Source: Mytilus californianus (lineage: Eukaryota; Mollusca; Bivalvia; Mytilida; Mytilidae). Taken from it: 64,000 nucleotides of DNA. The stretch lies in NCBI RefSeq assembly GCF_021869535.1, contig NW_026262668.1, positions 64,448,058 through 64,512,057 on the forward strand, in the 5' to 3' direction. This document shows, piece by piece, positions 1 through 11,905 of this stretch; positions within the stretch are counted from its first letter, which is position 1; each line of letters starts with the position of its first letter. Position numbers and translations under genes: made by a program. Under the pieces are notes generated by a model. The model worked only from the letters and a program-made list of their open reading frames with translations. It did not search any database and was not told the origin of the DNA.

Positions 1-220
1 TTTCTGTATTCCTTAATTTTTAGACCATCATTCTCTATTCTCTATTTATTTTGCCCATTACTCTCTATTCTTTATATTTTAGCACCCCATTATTAGTCAT
101 TCTTTAATATTTTTGTCTTTTTTCCTCTTTAATTCATATTTTTGCCTTTAATTCTGCACTTTTTGTCCTTTATTTTCTATTCTGTAAACCCTATCCAGAC
201 CCTCATGTATTTATCCAGGT
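1..220 (-). repeat. Dispersed repeat, GAGGGTCTGG family, copy 1
   Basis: Copy in minus orientation, cut by the window edge. Read on the minus strand it begins near 207 with gagggtctggatagggttt, followed by acagaatagaga and T/A-rich repeats of a short unit (tctattctttat on the plus strand). Related copies lie at about 4245-4400, 18905-19145, 45150-45490, 46410-46890 and 55545-55690. It has no coding capacity. The family is recognised only from its recurrence inside this window. Confidence 0.7.
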
Positions 221-1439
221 GCCATTTTAATATGGTAACTTATATTTTAGTTTTTATTTGACAATTTGCATTACATATGCATGAAGTTCAGTATTGTATG
301 TCTTTTAAGGCAGGAATCTAATACATTAATATTATGCTTTTATATGATATATAGCGTTTTGTATATTATAAGATTGTGTGTGAAATCGCATTTTCTTTTA
401 CAACCATTTTCCGTGCATGTCTTAAGTGACATACTTTTAATTTTTTTTCAGAGAAGGAAAATTTTGGTACGGGTCAGTGTTAAATTATATTTGTATATCA
501 ATCAAGGTGACCCTTTTAGTTTACAATAATGTCACAAAAAGCTCAACGCTTCGATTTTAGATCAGTTACTTCAACAAGAAGCGAATGTTCATTTGAGTTT
601 CCGACTATAAGAGCAAAGTAAACTCTTCATTTGATCATGACTGCACTAAATATCTAAAGAAGTATTTAACTAATTACTTAAACGACTAGTTTGGAAATCT
701 GTTCACCTGCAGTTTTCTCACAACCTGTTTGCATTGTAATAGGACGAGATTGGGAAGGTGCCTGGTTTATTGAACGTTTTTGTAATGTGATCTAGTACCA
801 GATCACAACGTGTTTACTTATGAAAAATATGATCGTATGTCTCCTGAGATTGGTAAGATTTGAAACACCACTCATCAGAAAATGTAGAAAGAATCTTCAA
901 TTTTAATTGACGTATACAATTGTACTATTTACAAGATATTTTAACTTGAGGTGCCCATGTAATCCCGCTGAATGAAGACAAATTAGGTATCTTTTGTCAA
1001 TGTTTCATACTTCGCTATCCCGGAGTCTTTATATGACACAAATGTGTAGTATAAGTCAATTAGACAGAAAACCATGAACACAAAATCAGAAAAGACATTA
1101 AAGGTAAAAAAAAAGGCCTTAAAAATATGTAGATAAATAGTCAATAATCATATGTTGATAAGTTGAAAATCTTCAAGATATTTTTCTAATTTAAAATTAA
1201 ACTGAGGATACACAAGATACGTAACACCATTTTTTAAAGGACAACAACACTTATATATAAACAACATCAGTAACTGTCACGAGTATCAAGCACTACGCAC
1301 TTTAAAGAACCCTTGCAACAACTTGTTGCAGGATTTCTGATTCTACATCCAATATCCTTTCCATTGTCATTTCAAATTACTGTCCTTCCTCTTGGTCGCC
1401 CCACTTTGTAGAACCTAACTATTGGATGTGTTGCTATTT

Positions 1440-1510
1440 TGTTCTAATCCAGAATATGCATAAAATATTTGCCACTGGACGTTAAGCAAACAATGAAAAA
1501 TTAATCAAGT
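1440..1510 (+). repeat. Solo retroposon 3' tail
   Basis: About 60 bp ending in tttgccactggacgttaagc and an A/T-rich run. The same tail ends the SINE at 20241-20615 and recurs at 9055-9115, 26110-26165 and 37862-37920. No tRNA-like head is visible upstream here, so this is either a 5'-truncated SINE or the 3' end of a LINE that shares the tail. Confidence 0.55.
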
Positions 1511-2261
1511 CAAGGTTATGGTGGTCCTGTTGGTTGGTCAAATTGGTTTTATAGGACATGTCTTAAAATGTGTGCTCTAGGACTGGTTTCGATCAAACTC
1601 ACCAATTTTAAGATTTATAATCTATAGTTGAACAATTATAAAACCGTTCGGAGAGTTTTCAGGAAACTATTTAATTTCAAAATCACTATCCCATATTGTT
1701 CTGCTTTCTTTTTCTACACTTTTGCAAATGTGTTGTAGTCCGCCTCACACTTTGTTAATCCGCAACTTCTTGGAAACGGCTACACAGAATTCAATCAAAT
1801 TTGTATTTAATGGCGGGAGTTTTGCAACACCTCTTTTAATTCTTCTGCAAACTAGCTCATGATTTTGACTTGATTTTTTATCTACTAATAGTAAGGAGTT
1901 CCTCATTTCTGCTAATATTAGTTTGCTTATCCACAATTCCTTTAAAATTGCAATTATACGAAGTTGGAAAGGGAAATAGCCTCCGAAAATATCATGATGT
2001 AATTGAATGTATAAGCTATTGGGTTCAAATAATTAGCACGTACGTACATGTACAATCCTTGATGTATGATATGTTTGTTTTTGACATTTTAGATTTTATA
2101 TTAAAAGTACTTATGTTTTCATGGCTTTATGTTTGTTTTATTTGTACATAATAAAACCGAAATACCATCCCCTCGTTGATGACTTATAAAATATTGTGTC
2201 ATTTTAAGATAACATTTATATAAATAAATGAATTATACGTGTGTTTACTCGGACTATTAAA

Positions 2262-2335
2262 TTTATGCGCGCAAACGTATTAAATAACTGCGTGCAAATG
2301 CAATGGTAATGCGCAAAGATGTTAATATTAAACAC
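2262..2335 (+). repeat. Relic of the gcgcgcaaatgtaatg terminal-repeat family
   Basis: Contains atgcgcgcaaacgtatta, gcgtgcaaatgcaatgg and taatgcgcaaag within 70 bp. These are degenerate versions of the right-end terminal repeat of the nested element at 33640-34999. Only one end is present, so this is a decayed or truncated copy. Confidence 0.5.
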
Positions 2336-3039
2336 CGAGAATAACACATTATATTAAGCATTGGTTTTTTTCTCGATACTGGACAGTTATTTGCTCTCTG
2401 AATGTGTTAAAAGGGTATTATAAATGTTTTGCATATGGGCATGTTCACACTATACGGACTTCATATACAGGAGTGTGCTCCTTACGCAGAAACTGCTCCA
2501 ACAGAGTTATGAGGAGGAAAGATTAAAAATGACACTCCGTAAATTTTATGGACACCATCACTAATTGGTTGATCTATATGATGTGTCTGTGTCTAAACTA
2601 ACTAAATACATTTTTACTATGTCTTATCGTTTGTGGTTTGAATTCTTTATTTTCGGTACATTTCACATATGTCTTATTTGTCAGTATAGTCGAGTTAATT
2701 TCCATTTTCTATGGATAAAGTATTGTGTTAGTCCAAATAATTATGACGTCGTCACAGCATTTATTTCAAATAGCCTTGCAATACCGTCATAGTCATGATA
2801 ATTGTTTGGACTATTATTGTGAAAATAATTGTATGAATTTCAAGATTATATGTTCGTTACAAAAATACGTCACTGTTTGTGATGTCCTGTGCTATCGTAA
2901 ATGGAAAAAGTTCGTTGTTATTCTGCGGATTACATGTTGTAACGACTATTATACTATTTATTTGTGCGTTTCTCTGTGCTGAGTGTTCTTGTTTGTTTGT
3001 GCTGTATTTCTGTCACGTAGTGTTGTCATTTTAGCGATA

Positions 3040-3340
3040 TTTTTTAACATTGCCATATAAGCGGGAGGTTTGGCTAGCCATAAAACCAGGTTCAACCCAC
3101 CATTTTTCTTAAAATGTCATGTACCAAGTCAGAAATATGGCAGTTGTTAGCAAATAGTTCGTTTCTATGTATGTTGGCGTTTGTTTTTGTTTCACTTCAG
3201 TGTTTCTGTTGTTCCGTTGTTTTCCTCTTATAGTTGATGTGTTTCACTCGGTTTTAGTTTGTAACCCGGATTTGTTTCCTCTCAATCGATTTACGACTTT
3301 TGAACAGCGGTATACTACTGTTGCGTTTACTTAAAATGAA
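3040..3340 (+). repeat. Mussel-type dispersed repeat (family A), copy 1
   Basis: Runs from the gcgggaggtttggctagcca segment through ataaaaccaggttcaaccc to a T-rich part ending gaacagcggtatactactgt. The second half is closely repeated at 17300-17515. The first half matches, in reverse orientation, a stretch near 36430-36480. From memory this is one of the commonest non-coding repeats in mussel genomic and transcript data; that attribution is recall, not a search. Confidence 0.65.
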
Positions 3341-3510
3341 TTTCAGCCAGATGATATCTTTACTGCATAGAAAATGTATTTAAAATGTCTAAAATTTAAG
3401 GTATGGTAAAAGGTTCATGCATGCATTTTCAGCGAGTTCCAAGTCATCTTAAACTCGATATTTTTTGTCACTACTTTTTAAATTTGTTTTTTGTAATTTA
3501 TTTTACTTAC

Positions 3511-3753
3511 CATCCTTATTCATCTTAACTTCTAGACATTTTTTGAAACGACAAGCCTGACACTGGTTTCTCCTGGCAACATCTACAATGCATTGGCCAT
3601 TCTCTTTACAAACATAATCTAGATTTCGTCGAATGCTTCTCTTGAAAAAACCACGACAGCCATCACAACTCAAGACGCCATAATGCTTACCGGAAGCCTT
3701 GTCGCCACATACGCGACACAGAGATTCGGGTTTCCTGCTCAAATGTCCATTGT
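3511..3753 (-). CDS. Nuclear receptor DNA-binding-domain exon (NR2E-like)
   Basis: Internal exon carrying a complete two-zinc-finger nuclear receptor DNA-binding domain. Finger 1 follows C-x2-C-x13-C-x2-C with P-box [10 protein letters not shown]. Finger 2 follows C-x5-C-x9-C-x2-C and ends [16 protein letters not shown]. The SGKHYG segment, CDGCRGFF P-box and MNKD end point to the NR2E group (Tailless, PNR and Hr51/FAX-1-like), closest by memory to the PNR/Hr51/FAX-1 branch, transcription factors of neurons and photoreceptors. The exon is bounded by a pyrimidine-rich acceptor (ttttcttttctag) and a perfect donor (gtaagt at 3510-3505). It starts with two bases of a split codon and ends in phase 1 after AAG GAT G. 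There is no ATG just before the domain, so an upstream exon is required; 12363-12411 fits. The ligand-binding domain lies outside the window. Confidence 0.93.
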
Positions 3754-3807
3754 CTAGAAAAGAAAAAAATTATAGTTTATCAAATGCACATTGTCTAGAA
3801 AAGAAAA
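3741..3807 (-). repeat. 41-bp tandem duplication over the receptor exon's acceptor
   Basis: The exon start and its acceptor (plus-strand cattgtctagaaaagaaaa) occur twice, at 3748 and again 41 bp further upstream in the gene, at 3789. The upstream acceptor would add 41 bases and change the reading frame, so the copy next to the exon must be the productive one for a normal domain. Confidence 0.8.
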
Positions 3808-4244
3808 TTATGATTTTAAATTACATTTTTCAAAAATGGCAAGATGAATTGAATTTTTTTTTTTTTTGGGGGGGGGGGGGGTGGGGGGGTCTGTTAAGTT
3901 GGCTTTCTTCGTAGAGGAATGTTTAACATTACTTTGAAGGATTGCTATCAACTTTGCTTCTTACAAGATCGAAAAGGTGGACCGGTTTCACTATATGCTC
4001 ACAAATGAATAGTTTTAGGGCCCATTATTCACCGGGTACATTATTCTGACTATGAAACAACCAGTTTGTTTTCTCTCTCCTAAATTCCGCACGATTAGTG
4101 TAGAGGCAGCAAGTTTTAAAGTCTTTCATTTGATCCTTCCTCGTTTGCTTAAACTATTTAAAGTCGTGAATAATGCCTGATATTCCCCTAAGTTCCTGAA
4201 ATTTTATAGACAGAGAATATCGAAAGGAAATAACATAAACTGTT

Positions 4245-4405
4245 TCAGACCTATGAGGGTCTAGATGAGGTTCACAGAATAGAGAATAATAACAAAAAAT
4301 ATTGAACAGAGAAAAATGAACAAATAACATAATTAAGCGTTATTCTAAAAGGTATAGAAAAATGCCCTTAAATTTTACAGAATACAGAAATACAAACCCT
4401 CGCCC
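4245..4405 (+). repeat. GAGGGTCTGG-family repeat, copy 2
   Basis: Begins atgagggtctagatgaggtt and continues cacagaatagagaataat. It ends near ttacagaatacagaaatac followed by aaccctcgccc. The start and the end (accctc) are short inverted copies of each other. Confidence 0.65.
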
Positions 4406-4454
4406 ATGTTGAAGATGTATGCTTTGGGTTGGAGTAATTCGACAATTTCTTATG

Positions 4455-4604
4455 AAGTGGCGGGTCCAAGGGGGGAGGGGTTCCGGGGGTTGGAACCCCC
4501 CTTTTTTGATGATCAATGCTTTTGAATTGGGACATATGGTTGGAACACCCCCCTTTTATCCTGGGTTGGAACTCCCCTTTTAAAAATGGATGGATCCGCC
4601 CCTG
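4455..4604. mobile_element. Short non-autonomous element with AGTGGCGG termini, copy 1
   Basis: A 150-bp G-rich/C-rich element starting aagtggcgggtcc and ending ggatccgcccctg, so the termini are inverted repeats. It is bounded on both sides by TTATG (4450-4454 and 4605-4609), a 5-bp target duplication. Related copies with their own 5-bp duplications lie at 36665-36820 and 41533-41667. It has no coding capacity. Confidence 0.75.
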
Positions 4605-5495
4605 TTATGGAAGATATATAATAAAATTACATATCCAAATATAAATAACCATTTTATTTTCTATGACCCTTTTAAGCTAAGAAACAATTAACGTTGAAAA
4701 TCATCTGGGAATTTATAATAAACAAAAATCAAAAATCAAAACAAAATTTGTTTCTATTATCTGAATGCAAGTTTCAACAAATAACCATAAGTAATTTGAT
4801 AAATAGAGAGAACTTGTATTATCATTACACAGAAATGAACAATATTACAACAATGCGACTCCTTAATCTCTTGTTAATATAATCTGATTAACTCAAAAAG
4901 AATTTATGACTTTTGATATGTAGCTGTAATATTTCATAACATTGAACATTTATTTAATATGAAAGAAAATCGGTACTTATTCACGTAGAAGTTACATTGA
5001 AATACATATGTATCAGCATTATGAAAAAGTACTCTTAGTTGAAAGCCCAAAATGACCATGTCTTTAATATCAATCAGTACACCTCCAACGAATTTAATGT
5101 GTCATTTAATACCAGTCGTAGAAAATATTGACCTTGTGCAATGCCAAAATATAAGTAATGTCAAGATGTAGGATAAGTGTCAAGAACAAATTGCCAATAC
5201 GTGTTTTAAGTTATGTATAAAATAAAACTGGTTAAACAGTCATGTATAGTATCAACTTCTAAAAACGCATAAAAACACCAACTTTCTATTCATTCTTGTA
5301 ACTACAACATGAAAATGAGGTCAATGACATACTATATAACTCACGTGCCATCTTAATTTTTCATCCCCTGGTACAGATACCCAGAGATGAGAACCATGAC
5401 GGGTACTCCACTGCAAGATTTAGGGAATACATTTTAATCAGTCATTTTACCATTTTATTGGGCCAAATATAATGTTTCAATATTAAACTAGACAA

Positions 5496-6245
5496 AGTGA
5501 TGCCCCCGCAGATGCAAAGTGTTATTTTAGAGTACACAAAGTTGAGCATGGGAGCACATAGGTCTACAGTTCACTGTAGGAGGAGTTATCCGAAAACGCT
5601 ATGCACCTCTTATGCAAGTTTATACTCCAAAAATGACAAAGTTCAACTATCTCCCAAAAGAGCAAATTTTAATAAAAATCAAAACCCTGACCACATACAC
5701 ACCTTCAATATATCTATAAACAGCCAGCAAAGTGAAAACTTCCTAGCGTTCAAACTGTAGGAGCAGTTATCCTGAAATGCTATGCACCTCTTATGCAAGT
5801 AAATACTCCAAAAAATGACAAATTTCAACTATCTCCCAAAAGAGCAAATATTAATAAAAATCAAAACCCTGACCACATGCACACCTTCAATATATGGACA
5901 AACAGCCAGCAAAGTGAAAACTTTCTAGCATTCAAACTGTAGGAGGAGTTATCCGGAAACGCTATGCACCTCTTATGCAAGTATATACTCCATATATGAC
6001 CAAGTTCAACTATCTCCCAAAAGAGCAAATATCAATAAAAATCAAAACCCTGACCACATGCACACCTTCAATATATGTATAAACAGCCAGCAAAGTGAAA
6101 ACTTCCTAGCATTCAAACTGTAGGAGGAGTTATCCGGAAACGCTATAACCCATAATAGGACGGAAAGACAGACGGAAGGACGGACAGACGGACGAACGGA
6201 CAGGGGTAATACAATATGACCCCAACTTTCCGTTGCAGGGGCATA
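5496..6245. mobile_element. Element with 181-bp tandem repeats and ACGG microsatellite
   Basis: Units beginning ctgtaggaggagttatcc start at 5574, 5755, 5937 and 6118, a period of 181-182 bp with three full units and a stub. Directly after the array comes an acgg/acag microsatellite (about 6160-6205). The outer ends are short inverted repeats: gatgcccccgcag at the left and gcaggggcataaaa at the right. Tandem core units followed by an ACGG microsatellite are the layout of the pearl-like (Helentron-related, non-autonomous) elements described from bivalves; assignment to that group is an inference. Confidence 0.7.
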
Positions 6246-6247
6246 AA

Positions 6248-6480
6248 AAAGAGACGGGGTATGATTGCCAATTAAACAACTATACACAAAAGACAAAAGG
6301 ACTCGCACATAATGTGGCAGGATTTAACATGTCTGTGAGCGATCAACCTAAACCCCTTTTCCTCATCTTCGACAGTGATGTAACAGCACAACATAAAAAT
6401 CAGTTGAAAAAATTGACTCATCAGGTCGACACTTATCACACACAAACAAAACTTAACATAAAACAAAAGGGACTGATCTT
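6248..6480 (+). repeat. Mussel-type dispersed repeat (family B), internally deleted copy
   Basis: Starts gtatgattgccaattaaaca and later carries cataatgtggcaggatttaa, gtaacagcacaacataaaaa and gactcatcaggtcgacac. These blocks occur in the same order, reverse-complemented, in the fuller copy at 17850-18335. The middle part is missing here. Confidence 0.65.
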
Positions 6481-9054
6481 TAAGTACTCGCAGTACTGTC
6501 AGCTAGTTCAAAACCAATCCCAACCTATAAATAAACCATGAATATCAATCAGTACATATCCAATGCATGGATTTAGGGTAACAATGTCATAAATAGTATT
6601 CAGGCCAAATTCCGGACTTTAAAGGTGGGTTCGAGAGAATTCCTTTTTTTTTTGTGAGAATCCTCTGCAACAAAGAATAAAATCAGACAGATTTTTTTTT
6701 ACAGAAAAATGTAACTGATCAAAAGGCAACAACAACTTTCTGCATAATATTTTTCATGCTATAACTTGTTTTTTATGCAACTATTCTACTGTTTTCTGTA
6801 CATTCTATACACTTCAATGTAATCCGATTTACATCGTCTCGTTCCATTACAAAATGTTGTATGGTTTAAAATGAGATTACCTATGATCTAGGATCATACC
6901 AAAGGTGTGAAACGATTAGATGTGCCATGTTTTAAGAAATTGGACAAGATTAAATAAAATGAATGACCGAGGAAATAAAAAAGTGTATATATGGGATATT
7001 AACACATGAAGAAGAGTAAAATGTTGACATTTTAAAGTGAAAACTTGATATGGAACATTTGCGAAAATGGTGCTATTTTAAGCAAGGTTTTAATTAAGAA
7101 TGTCCAAAATTTATATTTTGAAGAATTTAAGGAAGAATGTAATGACAAAATTATGTCAAATGACAAAATATAATTACGTACATAAAGACTGTTCAAAAAT
7201 GTATATGGTGTAGAAAATTATTTTAATTTTCCATATACCTCGTAGATACAGGAGTGTTTTGGCAACATTTAGATGTGGTGTATTAAAACTGGTCGTTATG
7301 AAAATATTGATACAGAACGTAGAGTATGTTTTAATTGAACTGATTACGTTGAAGATGAAAACATGTTTTGTTAAACTGTCCTGTATATGCATATATCCGT
7401 AATGTTATTTTTAAACATGCTAGTATTGTTGATAAGAATTTTTTTACTTATGTCTGATAATGAGAAATTTACATTCCTTTTTACAAATGAAAATATGGTA
7501 TTCTATACTGCAAGAATCTGCAATAAAAGTTGTTTTAAAGCGAAACATATTTTATCCTCATGACTTGTATTTGTAAATATTAAATTGTGTTATAGTCTCT
7601 CTTAACTCTTTATAGAGTGACTCTTGTTTTTAACTTGTGTTTTTCTATGCTGTATATTTTACTTGTAATAAGTGGTATTTGGCTTATCTTGCCATGTTCA
7701 CCTTTTCTAAGACAATTTGCCTTATTGCAAGACGTACTGAATGCACTCTTTTAGTGAATGTAGTTTGTTATATCCGATTAATTAACCTTTATATAGTTTG
7801 ATTGGCAAATACATCGGTTTCCGAAGGAATTTTTCGGATATTACAAGATTAAATTAAATGTAATTGCTAAGGCACTAACTGTTCATCTTTAGTGGGGGCG
7901 GGGGTATAGGTCTTTTAAATAACTCTTTTAATTCTAAGAGACTAAGAGAACATCTATGCCTACTACGGGTCAATGTTCGGCCTTCAAAAATGTACTAACA
8001 AACTAATAATATTAAGATAAATAAATATGTTTCTATACTGACGATTAAAATATTCAGAGTAACACAGAAAAAGTTGTTCAACGAATATGTCAATACTTTG
8101 CAAATAAATGCACTGATAATTATTTATTTCGATCAGATGTGAAGTTCTGGGAATGAAAGCTTACTTTATTTATATGATTAACGGTTGTTTTTTTATTTAT
8201 TTATTTAAAGCTACGATTTAAATAAAAATATAAAATATAGTTATATTTGTTTCAAACATTGATATACCAGCGGAATATTGAACTAATATTTCGCTATACG
8301 TAAAGATTGGTTAAATTTTGTCAAAATAAGCTAAATAACATCGCTTGTGTATTATTGGCTTGGATTACGTATTAAATAAAGTTTGAGAGTTTTTATATAT
8401 TTGTTGGGTATACATTTGGCAGCTAATGTCCCTTTAACCTAATATATTCTAGTCTTGTCGTTTTGGATGCTGTCTATCCTCGTGCTTTGGTCTCTGGGGA
8501 TATGTGTCTCATTTTCAATCCTACCACATCTTCTTATCTTTATATAAAATGTATTTATCTGATTTCATTTTGAAATTCTGATTATAGAATGTTGTAACGA
8601 TTTTAATAAACAACATACTATGCGACGGGTATAATATATTTATATTGACTATGAACTTATATGGTTTGTATTGAAACAAATGTCTAACAGAAGAACAATT
8701 GGACGAGAAAAAAATATCTACTGTTAACTGTAAGTCTTCAAATACAGGACAGCATGTAAGTCCCTCCCCTCTCACTAATCCTAGAAAGTAATATATTATT
8801 CTAATTTCGTAGAAGTTTCATGAAAATTCATAGGCTGATTAACAAAACTAATAAGACAGACGTGCTATTGAAGTTGTTGACGATTTTCTAGGACAAAAAC
8901 AAATGGAAAAATTATCAGCAAAGCTTACAAACTCATACCACATTTTTTTTAAAAGATTAACCAAAATTCATGTTTGCAATGGAAAATACAAAGGTCACAG
9001 TGCGATCAGGTAATAAAGATTCATTCTCTGAAAGGTTATTTAAAATACAGTTTC
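6481..9054. other. AT-rich non-coding stretch
   Basis: No coding exon, RNA gene or clear repeat boundary recognised. Only short random open frames are present. A G-rich tract (gtgggggcgggggt) lies near 7892. Confidence 0.5.
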
Positions 9055-9115
9055 GTCCTGAACATGCATGAAATATTTGACACCGGACGGTATGCAACCG
9101 GCAATCAATAAAATT
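9055..9115 (+). repeat. Solo retroposon 3' tail
   Basis: cctgaacatgcatgaaatat followed by a diverged ccggacggtatgcaacc and caatcaataaa. This is the same tail family as the 3' end of the SINE at 20241-20615. Confidence 0.5.
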
Positions 9116-9263
9116 ATTTATACAGTCACTGTTTCAGCAGTTTTTGGATACAAAGTACGGGTTCAAAAACTATCACACAGAACGATCATTGTATACCGTA
9201 CTAACTGAAACTGAGTTATAATAATTACTACCCCCCCCCCCCCACTTAACGAATTCTTTGTTT

Positions 9264-9458
9264 TATGTTGGCTACCTATGCCTAATAGGGCTGAGTAGGT
9301 AGGTAGGAATTTTTTGTTTGGCCAACAACATCAGTTACATGTTTTAGACAAGAAAACGACGTTAGAGCATAAAAAAAAATTATAAAAAAATTTGAAAGGA
9401 TTTGTGTCATAAAATTTTTCGGGTAGGTTGCTTTTTAGGTGGGTAGGTAGGCAACATC
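9264..9458. mobile_element. Short inverted-repeat element with GTTGSCTACCTA ends
   Basis: The left end reads gttggctacctatgcc and the right end gtgggtaggtaggcaac. Reverse-complemented, the right end starts gttgcctaccta, so the 12-bp termini match at all but one base. The interior is AT-rich with several ggtaggt blocks. No convincing target duplication was found, so the exact ends are uncertain. Confidence 0.55.
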
Positions 9459-11518
9459 AAACAATTCTAATTTTATTTTTGGCCCCAGTAAGTAAATTGA
9501 TATCAACTTTACACAACGATTTAACAACAGATTTCTCGAAAAGTGGTGGTCCGAAGGTTAAGTTTTGATCACCAAAATTTGGCAAAGGACCGACACAACT
9601 TTGCAATAGAAATATTTGTGAAGACCAGCAGATTTTCTTCAAGGACCACCAGGGGAAAAAAGATTTCGAAAACCCTGTAACAACAGTATAGTTTTTAAAA
9701 ACCTTTGTACATAGGCCATCATTACAAATAAATGATATGAAGCAGTGCAGTGTTTGCTGTCTTAAAAAAGCTGGGTGTAAAATACCATTTTATTAAAAAT
9801 TGTTGTAGTGAATTTATAATTTCAGAACAAGTTCCTACAATCAAATTTGGTAGAAATTCAGATTTCAACAATTAACGATCTCTTAATCCTTGTTTTAAAC
9901 ACTTTTGGTCTAAATATTACGTCCATAGAATCGGAGAGGTCCAATTCAACAAATACGAATATATTGAACAAAATGAAAAGTATGGACTCCATAAGGAGAC
10001 AACGGAATATATACATAAAAGTTATTGGGAAATGAAAGTCGTCCCATTTGTCTTACAAGTATGCACTATTTCTTAGAACGCACAATAAGATAATTGAAGA
10101 AAAAATTTCCAATTATCCAAATCGTACCAGTGTTTTAGATTTACTAACTTAGATTCCCACACCAACGATTCGGAAACAGACGAACCAACGTTGGAAATAT
10201 CAACAAAACGAGATGGATTACTCGGGTTATAGATAGTTCACCGAGTACTTGAAACACATGACAACATTTGTGCATGCAAAACATTCGGCACTCGCGGAAA
10301 TTGAAAAAATTATTTTCAAGAAAGCAAAACAATCTGACATCGTCACTTTTTTGCCGAAGTTGTAATATAATATAACTTGTTTGTCTATGTAGCAATAAAT
10401 TTATTGATTCATTCGCCAAAATGCCTTGTCTAGTTCCCAATGTTTCCCTTACAACGAATTCGCTATATTGTATAAAGATATTCTTTATTATATCAATATA
10501 ACGAATTACGTCTATAGAAGAGTAATACCACTGGTCCCCAGAAATTCGTTATAACCAAGTTTTACTGTATGCCCTATTTTTAGAAAGCACCGTATGGTAA
10601 GTGATTAGCAAACTTTTTAATTATCAAAATCCTACCAGTGTTTTATATTTACCAACTTGGGAACATTTTGTACGTGTTATGTTATATGAATTCTCCCAGA
10701 AATTTTGAGAAACGCCTCTACACATGACTCGTATTTCCGTTTAAGTCTCAGTTTAAAAATTCGGCCTTCTTCGACACCTTTCATAAGTGGAAACTAAAAC
10801 TGGTTCCTTTTAGGATTTTAGCGAAAGTACGGACGAACGAAGAATGGTTAAAAGGGATACGCTTCATTTACGCTTCAAAATCGTCGAAAATGAATTCTAA
10901 AATCAATTCCCCAATCGAAAGTCAAGGCCGACCGTGCAAGGGCTGTATAGCCAGTCAAGGTCGTTAAAAACTTCCATTTGTTGAAAGTCAAGGACGTTGG
11001 ATGTTGGTAAAAAAATATGGGACTTCCATTTCCTAAAAAAAATCTTTTAAATGGATATAATCCCAAAAGTAGCCAACCATCATTTTTTTTATGATTATAA
11101 CAATTAATAAACAAAGAATAAGGAGAATTTCTCTGGCGGGATTTTTTCCCGTGCAGCTAACTGAGTTTGTCTCAGTAGATTACCAGAAATTGACACCACA
11201 ATAGAGATGTCCGTTTCATTCGACCGTTGACCCCAATTACATGCTTGGATGATTTACAGTCTTTGTATATCAATTCTGGTCCAATTTTCTCACATATAAA
11301 TGAAACAATCGTTTGATAATTAATTATTTGTAATGAGTTAAATAGTACAGTATCGTTATTTTTGGGGTGAAAATAATTCCATTTACTAGACTTTGAGTTA
11401 CATTTTAATCTTGAAACAAGGTTACGAGACAAATAATTTCAAATACGATTTTTTGTAAGTCAAGGGAAAACCTTCGGCATAAAAGAAAATATAAAAAGGT
11501 ACATAAATCATGATACTA

Positions 11519-11905
11519 TCTAATAAAGAGGTCCACAAGTTATGATTCTGTATAAAAAAGAGGTCAACGAGCTATGATACTGTATAATAAAGAGATCCAT
11601 GAGTTAAGATAATAATTAAAATAAAGAGGTCCATGAGTTTAGATACTGTAAAATAAAGAGGTCCATGAGTTAAGATAATATTTAAAATAAAGAGGTCCAT
11701 GAGTTAAGATAATATTTAAAATAAAGAGGTTCATGAGTCTAGATACTGTAAAATAAAGAGATCCATGAGTTAAGATAATATTTAAAATAAAGAGGTCCAT
11801 GAGTTTAGATAATATTTAAAATAAAGAGGTCCATGAGTTAAGATACTGTAAAACAAAGAGATCCATAAGTTATCATACTATTTAATAAAGAGGTTTAAGA
11901 ATTAT
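11519..11905. repeat. 35-bp minisatellite
   Basis: About 12 tandem copies of a roughly 35-bp unit built on aaagaggtccatgagtta followed by a variable gatactgta or gataatattt block. The outer copies are more diverged than the inner ones. The unit is not a multiple of a codon pattern and no protein is encoded. Confidence 0.85.

Larger units (their letters stand above)
221..3039. other. Non-coding stretch, probably nuclear receptor intron
   Basis: AT-rich sequence without recognisable coding exons. If the nuclear receptor gene at 3511-3753 continues leftwards, this is its intron after the DNA-binding-domain exon. It contains a LINE/SINE-type 3' tail near 1440-1505 (tttgccactggacgttaagc), which recurs at 9055, 20262, 26110 and 37862. 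It also holds a degenerate copy of the gcgcgcaaa terminal-repeat family at 2262-2335. The open frames here are short and look random. Confidence 0.5.

Noticed and set aside
10144..10440. 98-codon minus-strand frame as a possible exon
   Set aside because: No motif, no convincing splice sites in phase with the nuclear receptor exons.
11519..11905. CRISPR-like spacing of repeats
   Set aside because: Direct tandem units with no unique spacers, in animal DNA; a minisatellite.
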